DNA from: Gordionus sp. m RMFG-2023
Lineage: Eukaryota; Nematomorpha; Gordioida; Chordodea; Parachordodidae
Direction of reading: 5' to 3'
NCBI RefSeq assembly: GCF_954871325.1
Contig: NC_088779.1
Coordinates: forward strand, 17,424,846 to 17,488,845
DNA length: 64,000 nucleotides
Part shown: in pieces, positions 12,201 through 24,200 of the stretch
Layout: each line of letters opens with the position of its first letter
Position numbering within the stretch: the stretch's first letter is position 1
Notes under the pieces: model-generated
The model's input: the letters and a program-made list of their open reading frames with translations, nothing else
Databases searched by the model: none
What the model was told of the DNA's origin: nothing
Position numbers and translations under genes: made by a program

Positions 12201-15200
12201 TTTTTTAAAGTAAATGGGTAAAAATATGTTTTGTAAACATGTTAAATTAATATTTCAGTAAAAGGGTAGTATGGAAAAGTGACAATTGTCATAATCGTTA
12301 TTTTTGAACTTTTTTGAGTTTTTTTAAAGTAAAAGGGTAAAAATTATTTTGTAAACATGTTAAATTAATATTTCAGTGGAAGTGTACTATGGAAAAGTGA
12401 CAATTGTCATAATCGTTTTGAACTTTTTTTAGTTTTTTTAAAGTAAATAGGTAAAAATATGTTTTGTAAACATGTTAAATTAATATTTCAGTGAAAGTGT
12501 ACTATGGAAAAGTGACAATTGTCATAATCGTTATTTTTGAACTTTTTTGAGTTTTTTTAAAGTAAATGGGTAAAAATATGTTTTGTAAATATGTTAAATT
12601 AATATTTCAGTGGAAGTGTACTATGGAAAAGTGACAATTGTCATAATCGTTATTTTTGAACTTTTTTTAGTTTTTTTAAAGTAAATAGGTAAAAATATGT
12701 TGTAAACATGTTAAATTAATATTTCAGTGAAAGTGTACTATGGAAAAGTGACAATTGTCATAATCGTTATTTTTGAACTTTTTTGAGTTTTTTAAAAGTA
12801 AATGGGTAAAAATATGTTTTGTAAACATGTTAAATTAATATTTCAGTAAAAGGGTAGTATGGAAAAGTGACAATTGTCATAATCGTTATTTTTGAACTTT
12901 TTTGAGTTTTTTTAAAGTAAAAGGGTAAAAATTATTTTGTAAACATGTTAAATTAATATTTCAGTGGAAGTGTACTATGGAAAAGTGACAATTGTCATAA
13001 TCGTTATTTTTGAACCTTTTTTAGTTTTTTTAAAGTAAATAGGTAAAAATATGTTTTGTAAACATGTTAAATTAATATTTCAGTGAAAGTGTACTATGGA
13101 AAAGTGACAATTATCATAATCGTTATTTTTGAACTTTTTTGAGTTTTTTTTAAAGTAAATGGGTAAAAATATGTTTTGTAAACATGTTAAATTAATATTT
13201 CAGTGAAAGTGTACTATGGAAAAGTGACAATTGTCATAATCGTTATTTTTGAACTTTTTTGAGTTTTTTTAAAGTAAATGGGTAAAAATATGTTTTGTAA
13301 ACATGTTAAATTAATATTTCAGTGAAAGTGTACTATGGAAAAGTGACAATTGTCATAATCGTTATTTTTGAACTTTTTTGAGTTTTTTTTAAAGTAAATG
13401 GGTAAAAATATGTTTTGTAAACATGTTAAATTAATATTTCAGTAAAAGGGTAGTTATGGAAAAGTGACAATTGTCATAATCGTTATTTTTGAACTTTTTT
13501 GAGTTTTTTTAAAGTAAAAGGGTAAAAATTATTTTGTAAACATGTTAAATTAATATTTCAGTGGAAGTGTACTATGGAAAAGTGACAATTGTCATAATCG
13601 TTATTTTGAACTTTTTTTAGTTTTTTTAAAGTAAATAGGTAAAAATATGTTTTGTAAACATGTTAAATTAATATTTCAGTGAAAGTGTACTATGGAAAAG
13701 TGACAATTGTCATAATCGTTATTTTTGAACCTTTTTTGAGTTTTTTTAAAGTAAATAGGTAAAAATATGTTTTGTAAACATGTTAAATTAATATTTCAGT
13801 GAAAGTGTACTATGGAAAAGTGACAATTGTCATAATCGTTATTTTTGAACTTTTTTGAGTTTTTTTAAAGTAAATGGGTAAAAATATGTTTTGTAAACAT
13901 GTTAAATTAATATTTCAGTGAAAGTGTACTATGGAAAAGTGACAATTGTCATAATCGTTATTTTTGAACTTTTTTGAGTTTTTTTAAAGTAAATGGGTAA
14001 AAATATGTTTTGTAAACATGTTAAATTAATATTTCAGTGAAAGTGTACTATGGAAAAGTGACAATTGTCATAATCGTTATTTTTGAACTTTTTTGAGTTT
14101 TTTTAAAGTAAATGGGTAAAAATATGTTTTGTAAACATGTTAAATTAATATTTCAGTAAAAGGGTAGTATGGAAAAGTGACAATTGTCATAATCGTTATT
14201 TTTGAACTTTTTTGAGTTTTTTTAAAGTAAAAGGGTAAAAATTATTTTGTAAACATGTTAAATTAATATTTCAGTGGAAGTGTACTATGGAAAAGTGACA
14301 ATTGTCATAATCGTTATTTTGAACTTTTTTTAGTTTTTTTAAAGTAAATAGGTAAAAATATGTTTTGTAAACATGTTAAATTAATATTTCAGTGAAAGTG
14401 TACTATGGAAAAGTGACAATTGTCATAATCGTTATTTTTGAACTTTTTTGAGTTTTTTTAAAGTAAATGGGTAAAAATATGTTTTGTAAATATGTTAAAT
14501 TAATATTTCAGTGGAAGTGTACTATGGAAAAGTGACAATTGTCATAATCGTTATTTTTGAACTTTTTTTAGTATGTTTTTTTAAAGTAAATAGGGTAAAA
14601 ATATGTTATGTAAACATGTTAAATTAATATTTCAGTGAAAGTGTACTATGGAAAAGTGACAATTGTCATAATCGTTATTTTTGAACTTTTTTGAGTTTTT
14701 TAAAAGTAAATGGGTAAAAATATGTTTTGTAAACATGTTAAATTAATATTTCAGTAAAAGGGTAGTATGGAAAAGTGACAATTGTCATAATCGTTATTTT
14801 TGAACTTTTTTGAGTTTTTTTAAAGTAAAAGGGTAAAAATATGTTTTGTAAACATGTTAAATTAATATTTCAGTGAAAGTGTACTATGGAAAAGTGACAA
14901 TTGTCATAATCGTTATTTTTGAACTTTTTTGAGTTTTTTTAAAGTAAATAGGTAAAAATATGTTTTGTAAACATGTTAAATTAATATTTCAGTGAAAGTG
15001 TACTATGGAAAAGTGACAATTGTCATAATCGTTATTTTTGAACTTTTTTGAGTTTTTTTAAAGTAAATGGGTAAAAATATGTTTTGTAAACATGTTAAAT
15101 TAATATTTCAGTGAAAGTGTACTATGGAAAAGTGACAATTGTCATAATCGTTATTTTTGAACTTTTTTTGAGTTTTTTTAAAGTAAATGGGTAAAAATAT

Positions 15201-18200
15201 GTTTTGTAAACATGTTAAATTAATATTTCAGTGAAAGTGTACTATGGAAAAGTGACAATTGTCATAATCGTTATTTTTGAACTTTTTTGAGTTTTTTTAA
15301 AGTAAATGGGTAAAAATATGTTTTGTAAACATGTTAAATTAATATTTCAGTAAAAGGGTAGTATGGAAAAGTGACAATTGTCATAATCGTTATTTTTGAA
15401 CTTTTTTGAGTTTTTTTAAAGTAAAAGGGTAAAAATTATTTTGTAAACATGTTAAATTAATATTTCAGTGGAAGTGTACTATGGAAAAGTGACAATTGTC
15501 ATAATCGTTATTTTGAACTTTTTTTAGTTTTTTTAAAGTAAATAGGTAAAAATATGTTTTGTAAACATGTTAAATTAATATTTCAGTGAAAGTGTACTAT
15601 GGAAAAGTGACAATTGTCATAATCGTTATTTTTGAACTTTTTTGAGTTTTTTTAAAGTAAATGGGTAAAAATATGTTTTGTAAACATGTTAAATTAATAT
15701 TTCAGTGAAAGTGTACTATGGAAAAGTGACAATTGTCATAATCGTTATTTTTGAACTTTTTTGAGTTTTTTTAAAGTAAATGGGTAAAAATATGTTCTGT
15801 AAACATGTTAAATTAATATTTCAGTGAAAGTGTACTATGGAAAAGTGAAAATTGTCATAATCGTTATTTTTGAACTTTTATGAGTTTTTTTAAAGTAAAT
15901 GGGTAAAAATATGTTTTGTAAACATGTTAAATTAAGTGAAAGTGTACTATGGAAAAGTGACAATTGTCATAATCGTTATTTTTGAACTTTTTTGAGTTTT
16001 TTTAAAGTAAATGGGTAAAAATATGTTTTGTAAACATGTTAAATTAATATTTCAGTAAAAGGGTAGTATGGAAAAGTGACAATTGTCATAATCGTTATTT
16101 TTGAACTTTTTTGAGTTTTTTTAAAGTAAAAGGGTAAAAATTATTTTGTAAACATGTTAAATTAATATTTCAGTGGAAGTGTACTATGGAAAAGTGACAA
16201 GTGTCATAATCGTTATTTTGAACTTTTTTGAGTTTTTTTAAAGTAAATAGGTAAAAATATGTTTTGTAAACATGTTAAATTAATATTTCAGTGAAAGTGT
16301 ACTATGGAAAAGTGACAATTGTCATAATCGTTATTTTTGAACTTTTTTGAGTTTTTTTAAAGTAAATGGGTAAAAATATGTTTTGTAAACATGTTAAATT
16401 AATATTTCAGTGAAAGTGTACTATGGAAAAGTGACAATTGTCATAATCGTTATTTTTGAACTTTTTTGAGTTTTTTTAAAGTAAATGGGTAAAAATATGT
16501 TCTGTAAACATGTTAAATTAATATTTCAGTGAAAGTGTACTATGGAAAAGTGAAAATTGTCATAATCGTTATTTTTGAACTTTTTTGAGTTTTTTTAAAG
16601 TAAATGGGTAAAAATATGTTTTGTAAACATGTTAAATTAATATTTCAGTAAAAGTGTACTATGGAAAAGTGACAATTGTCATAATCGTTATTTTTGAACT
16701 TTTTTGAGTTTTTTTAAAGTAAATGGGTAAAAATATGTTTTGTAAACATGTTAAATTAATATTTCAGTAAAAGTGTACTATGGAAAAGTGACAATTGTCA
16801 TAATCGTTATTTTTGAATTTTTTTGAGTTTTTTTAAAGTAAATGGGTAAAAATATGTTTTGTAAACATGTTAAATTAATATTTCAGTGAAAGTGTACTAT
16901 GGAAAAGTGACAATTGTCATAATCGTTATTTTTGAACTTTTTTGAGTTTTTTTAAAGTAAATGGGTAAAAATATGTTTTGTAAACATGTTAAATTAAGTG
17001 AAAGTGTACTATGGAAAAGTGACAATTGTCATAATCGTTATTTTTGAACTTTTTTGAGTTTTTTTAAAGTAAATGGGTAAAAATATGTTTTGTAAACATG
17101 TTAAATTAATATTTCAGTGAAAGTGTACTATGGAAAAGTGACAATTGTCATAATCGTTATTTTTAAACTTTTTTGAGTTTTTTTAAAGTAAATGGGTAAA
17201 AATATGTTTTGTAAACATGTTAAATTAAGTGAAAGTGTACTATGGAAAAGTGACAATTGTCATAATCGTTATTTTTGAACTTTTTTTAGTTATTTTAAAG
17301 TATGGGTACAAATATGTTTTGTAAACATGTTAAATTAATATTTCAGTGAAAGTGTAAAATGGAAAAGTGACAATTGTCATAATTGTTATTTTTGAACCTT
17401 TTTGAGTTTTTTTAAAGTAAATGGGTAAAAATATGTTTTGTAAACATGTTTAATTAATATTTCAGTGAAAGTGTACTATGGAAAAGTGACAATTGTCATA
17501 ATCGTTATTTTTGAAATTTTTTGAGATTTTTTAAAGTAAATGGGTAAAAATATGTTTTGTAAACATGTTAAATTAATATGGAAAAGTGACAATTGTCATA
17601 ATCGTTATTTTTAACTTTTTTGAGTTTTTTTAAAGTAAATGGGTAAAAATATGTTTTGTAAACATGTTAAATTAATATTTCAGTGAAAGTGTACTATGGA
17701 AAAGTGACAATTGTCATAATCGTTATTTTTGAACTTTTTTGAGTTTTTTTAAAGTAAATGGCTAAAAATATGTTTTGCAAACATGTTAAATTAATATTTC
17801 AGTGAAAATGTACTATGGAAAAGTAACAATAGTCATTATCGTTATTTTTGAACTTTTTTAAGTTTTTTTAAAATAAATGGGTAAAAATATGTTTTGTAAA
17901 CATGTTAAATTAATATTTCAGTGAACATGGAAAAGTGACAATTGTCATATCGTTATATTTGAACTTTTTTTAGGTTTTTTAAAGTAAATGGGTAAAAATA
18001 TGTTTGGTCCTAAAAAAGTTTAAAAATAACGATTATGACAATTGTCACTTTTCCATAGTACACTTTCACTGAAATATTAATTTAACATGTTTACAAAACA
18101 TATTTTTACCAATTTACTTTAAAAAAACTTAAAAAAATTTAAAAATAACGATTATGACAATTGTCACTTTTCCATAGTATACTTTCACTGAAATATTAAT

Positions 18201-21200
18201 TTAACATGTTTACAAAACATATTTTTACCCATTTACTTTAAAAAAACTTAAAAAAATTCAAAAATAACGATTATGACAATTGTCACTTTTCCATAGTATA
18301 CTTTCACTGAAATATTAATTTAACATGTATACAAAACATATTTTTACCCATTTACTTTAATAAAATATATAAAAGTTTAAAAATAACGATTATGACAATT
18401 GTCAATTTTTTATAATATACTTTCACTGAAATATTAATTTAAGATGTTTACAAAACATATTTTTACCCATTTATTTTAAAAAAACTTAAAAAAGTTTAAA
18501 AATAACGATTATCACAATTGTCACTTTTGCATAGTACACTTTCACTGAAATTAAAATTTAACATGTTTACAAAACATATTTTTGCCCATTTACTTTAAAA
18601 AAACTTAAAAAAGTTCAAAAATAACGATTATGACAATTGTCACTTTTCCATAGTACACTTTCACTGAAATATTAATTTAACATGTTTACAAAATATAATA
18701 TTTTCCGATTTCTATTATGTCTTATATTTTTATTATATTTTTTTCAAATTCTTTTTTTTTTACATCATAATAAATTTTTTCTGAAAAATCGATAATCAAA
18801 AAAATTATTGATAATTCCGAGAAAAAAAAATAAATAAATAAAAAAAATGATGAACATAACATCTCTCCTCTTAGAGAATGTCTGTTCTATTCCGCATTTG
18901 ATCTTGGTGTCTTCTCCATCATCCCTTGGAGGTATCCACAACGTATATGCACCTCCCAGCACGAGCCACTATTGTTCCTTTTATCCATTTTACCTTGTCG
19001 TTGTACATTTTGGCCCACACCGGTTGTCCTATCCTAAATTGACCTCTCTGTTCTGTTTGTGTATCGTTTGATCGGCTTTCTTGGGTGGTCTCTTTAATCA
19101 TCTCCAGATGATTTCGAACATTTCGTCCCAACATCAGTTTTGCTGGTGTCTGTCCCGTCGCTGCATGTTGCGTGTTCCTATAAGCTAATAAGAATTCGTT
19201 TAATCCTTCGTACTTGTTTGGGGTTGTATTTTTTTCCATAGCTGTTTTAACCGTTCGTACCATGCGTTCTGCTTCTCCGTTGGAGCTCGGATGGTATGGA
19301 GGTGTCAGCACATGGTTTATTCGGTGTTTCAAGCAATATTCTTTAAATCGATAGCTGGTGAACTGTGGACCGTTGTCCGATACCAAGGATTCTGGATATC
19401 CCCATTTAGAAAATATTTCGCCTAGTACCCCCATAGTTCTTTCAGATGTGGTGGTGGTCATTCCTTTTACCTCCACCCATTTGGTAAAGGTGTCTACCAA
19501 TATGAGCCACATTGTGTTTTTGAACGGTCCTGCGAAATCTATGTGAACTCTTTGCCAAGGTCTTGTCGGTTTCTCCCAATGATGATCTTGCATTTTTCGA
19601 GGATTGTTTGCCCATGTGTTACATGATTCGCATTGACGACATAGTTCTTCTATTTCATGGTCGATTCCGGGCCACCATACATATTGTCTGGCTAAACTTT
19701 TCATTCTGACGATTCCTTGATGACCATTATGTAATTCGTTTAGTATTTTTTTTCGCAATTCTGTTGGAATTATTATTCTGTCTCCTTTGTATAAACATCC
19801 GTCCTTTTCCCATAAATTGTTTTTGCACTTTTCGTATTGTCTTAGTACACTGTCATCTTTTGACTTGAATTGTGTTTTTATACTCTCCTTTACCTTTTTT
19901 AACATGTCGTCGTTTTTAAGTTTTTCCCGAATTTCGTCTATCGATATTGGATGTTCGTTTATAAAATATACTTCTTCATTATGGTCTTTGGTTTTGTTTT
20001 CCATTGGGCATCTTGAAAGTCCGTCTGCCACTTTGTTTTCTTTGCCAGCTTTATACTTTATTTCGCAATTGTACCCTCCTAATATTAGAGACCATTTGAG
20101 CAATCGTGGTGACGTTATATTTGCCGAACTTTTGTTACCAATAATCGATATGAGACAATACGGCTCCTACGCCTTTCATAGACGCATCCGTAGTGAGTTG
20201 GATATCTTTACCTGGATCAAAATGAACGATTATTGGAGGATTAGTCAAACATCTCTTTAAGATTTCAACACTGAATCCGCATTCTTCCGTCCATTGGAAA
20301 TTGTTGCCTTTCTTTAATAAGTCATAAAGGGGTGCCGCGATTGTTGAAAATTTTTTTATAAATCGATGATAGTAATTCATAAGTCCTAATAGTGACTGCA
20401 ATTCGTTGACTGACTCAGGAATTGGAGCATATTTATCGCTTCTAGTTTTTCGTCTGAGGGCATAAGACCTTTGCTGGATATGACATGTCCTAGGTATTTT
20501 ACTTTTTCTTTTAAAAATTTGCTCTTTTCGAAATTCGCTTTGAGACCGAACTCCGACATTCGTTGGAATATTTCCTCTAGATTTTTTAGATGCTCTTCAT
20601 CGGAAGAACCGGTAATTATTAAATCGTCAATGTAGTATGCTACCCCCGTCATTTTCCCGAAAATTAGGTCCATGGTCCTTTGAAATATTGCTGACGACGG
20701 GGTAATTCCGAATGGCATTCTTTTAAATTGGAATAAACCTTTATGGGTGTTAATAGCTAAATACTTCCTCGAATCAGAATCTATTACTATTTGATGGTAA
20801 GCATTTGAAAAATCAATGGTTGAAAACTTTTCCCCTTTTCTTAATTTGTTGAATATTTCTTGTATTCTGGGGATAGGGTATATGTCCGGTGTCATCCATG
20901 GATTTATAGTTATTTTGTAATCTATGCACAACCTAATATTCCCACTGGGCTTCACTATCGGGACCAGAGGACTGGCCCATTCTGAGAATTTTATGGGTTC
21001 TATTATGTCATCATTAATCCATTTAGTTAATTCCTCATCCACCTTTTCTTCTAAGGCATACGCGATTTTCCTGGGGGCGCAGAATTTTGGGATCGCGTCG
21101 TCTTTTATACTCAAATGGACTTCCATATTGTTCAATTTCCCTAATTTTTTATCGAATATTGTTACGTACTTCTCCGTTAGGGCTTTTAATTCTTGTTCCA

Positions 21201-24200
21201 TATAATATATTTTGTTATTATTATCGTATGTGTTTTCTGTTCCTGCTAATATTGATTCTTTCCATACCAATTCTCTGAATTTCTTTATCCAGTTTATACC
21301 TACCAATGAGGGTCCATCAGCTTTCACTATTATTAAGGGTAGATAATTTATGGTTTCTTTTATTTGAACTTTTACGTCCACGCTGCCTATGATGGCGATT
21401 TCGTTACCTTCGTACGTCTTTAATTTTGTGTCCGAATCATGAATTGTTTTATTGGAGTTGATTTTATTCCATGTCTTTAATGAAATGATTGATACTGATG
21501 CTCCTGTATCTAGGATCATGTTTGTTTTCTTACCTTCTATATTTAAATTGATTTTGAATTTTTCTTTACAAGATTTGATATCCATCGAATATATATACGA
21601 TATATCTTCCTCTTTGTCTCTTTGATCGCAATATTTAATCAGATGTTTATCGCTACCGCATTTGAAGCAAGTTTTTTTTGTCTGACTGTAATATTGATTG
21701 TCGTTGTATTTAAAGTTATTATTGTTGGTGTTGTAATTTCCCCTTGTCTTATCGTAAGAATATTGATACTTATTTTTATGATAATAATTATTGTTGTCGT
21801 ACCAGTTTTTATGTCGGTAGTTATCATTGTTATTATATTTGTTGTCATTATTATTATATTTGTTATCATTATTATAATATTTGTTATCATTATCATATTT
21901 GTACCGCGGATTAACGTTATTATATCTTCCATAATTCGAGTTGTCATAATTATTATATCTAGTAAATCTGTTATCGAATCTCGTTTGGTGGGGATAATTG
22001 TCACTGTAGCGTTCCTGAACTCTGTTATTATTATTATTACTATTATACCTTTTATTGTCTTGTATATAGTTTATTTCCTTATTTTCTATTTTGTCTTCCT
22101 CTTGTTCCTTTCCGGCTTGACAATAAAATATATCTTATGTTTTTTCCTTTTTGTCTATCAAGTCCATGGTTCGAAGGAGTTTTTCAATTTCCTCTATACC
22201 CATATCTTCTTCGAGTAATAACTTTGTCGTGATATCTTTGCTTTCTAAACCATTAATTATTTGCATTTTTAAGTTCTCTTCATATTTTTCTTTGAAGTTG
22301 CATTTAAGTGCCAAAGATTTTAGTGAATTTAGAAATTCGAAATTGGTTTCCCCGTCGCTTTGGGTACGTTTATAAAATTGAAAACTTTCCAATGGTGCAA
22401 TTTTTTATCGTTGTCTATTAACGAATCTAGCATATCGTCGTATTTTATTTTATTAATTGACTTCGGAGCGAATTTTAAAATAACCTTATTTAAGTCATAG
22501 GTTGATAATGCCGATATCAATGCTGCTCTCTTTTTCTCGTTGTCCAATATATCATTTAGTATAAAGTAGGCTTCTAGTTTTATTCGAAAAGTCGTAAATG
22601 AGTCATTGTTTTCTTTAACAGGAATTGCTGCTGGCATTTTAGACAATTTTATATCAAATTTAAATTTTCTCTTTTTTTTTTATATATATTTCCGCGCGGG
22701 TTCTTCCGTATACATAGTCGCCATTATAATATTTTACGATTTCTATTATGTCTTATATTTTTATTATATTTTTTTCAAATTCTTTTTTTTTACATCATAA
22801 TAAATTTTTTCTGAAAAATCGATAATCAAAAAAAATATTGATAATTCCGAGAAAAAAAAATAAATAAATAAAAAAAATGATGAACATAACACAAAACATA
22901 TTTTTACCCATTTACTTTAAAAAAACTCAAAAAAGTTCAAAAATAACGATTATGACAATTGTCATTTTTCCATAGTACACTTTCACTGAAAAATTAATTT
23001 AACTTGTTTACAAAACATATTTTTACCCATTTACTTTAAAAAAACTCAAAAAAGTTCAAAAATAACGATACAATTGTCACTTTCATAGTACACTTTCACT
23101 GAAATATTAATTTAACATGTTTACAAAACATATTTTTACCCATTTACTTTAAAAAATCTTAAAAAATTTCAAAAATAACGATTATGACAATTGTCACTTT
23201 TCCATAGTACACTTTCACTGAAATATTAATTTAACATGTTTACAAAACATATTTTTACCCATTTACTTTAAAAAAACTCAAAAAAGTTCAAAAATAACAA
23301 TTATGACAATTGTCACTTTTCCATAGTACACGTTCACTGAAATATTAATTTAACATGTTTACAAAACATATTTTTACCCATTTACTTTAAAAAAACTCAA
23401 AAAAGTTCAAAAATAACGATTATGACAATTCTCACTTTTCCATAGTACACTTTCACTGAAATATTAATTTAACATGTTTACAAAACATATTTTTACCCAT
23501 TTACTTTAAAAAAACTCAAAAAAGTTCAAAAATAACGATTATGACAATTGTCACTTTTCCATAGTACACTTTCACTGAAATATTAATTTAACATGTTTAC
23601 AAAACATATTTTTACTCATTTACTTTAAAAAAACTCAAAAAAGTTTAAAAATAACGATTATGACATTTGTCACTATTACCTAAAAAATTATTTATCAAAA
23701 GATATATAATAGAATAAAATTACGTAAAATATAAATATATAATAATCATTTTAAAAATATATATTAAAAAATATCAATCAAAAAAATATATTTATAAAAA
23801 TTTATTAAAAAAAATCATATAAACACAAAAAATAAAAAATTTAAAAAAAAATATCAATCATAAAAATATATTTTAAAAAATTTATTAAAAAAATCATATA
23901 ACAAAAAAAAATATAAAAAAATATCAATCAAAAATATATATTTTAAAAAAATTTATTAAAAAAACATATAACACAAAAATTAAAAAAATTAGCGATCAAA
24001 ATATATATTTAAAAAAAATATCAATCAAAAAATATATTGTAACAAATTAAAATATATTTAAAAAAAATATCAATCAAAAAAATATATTTAAAAAAAATAT
24101 ATATTAAAAAAAAATATCAATCAAAAAATATATTGTAACAAATTAAAAATATATTTTAAAAAAAAATCAATCAAAAAAATATATTTAAAAAAAATATATA

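Larger units (their letters stand above)
18694..22891 (-). mobile_element. Young Ty3/gypsy LTR retrotransposon in the satellite
   Basis: A 4.2-kb element with LTRs at both ends, a primer-site-like TGGCGACTATG next to the right LTR, gag-like and pol regions, and target duplication CAAAA at 18,689-18,693 and 22,892-22,896. The primer site resembles that of the mdg1/412 group. It lies inside one satellite unit. The LTRs differ by about two substitutions and one homopolymer length over 168 bp, so the insertion is recent. It is nearly whole, with about three or four breaks in the coding part, and looks unable to move on its own as read. Confidence 0.92.

Noticed and set aside
10935-18004. CRISPR-like array of regular repeats.
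   Set aside because: Units are contiguous 118-bp tandem repeats with no unique spacers, in a eukaryotic intron.
21622-22218. Long plus-strand frame, very rich in Ile and Val, suggestive of a membrane protein.
   Set aside because: It is the antisense reading of the Asn-rich gag region of the gypsy element; the composition is a by-product.
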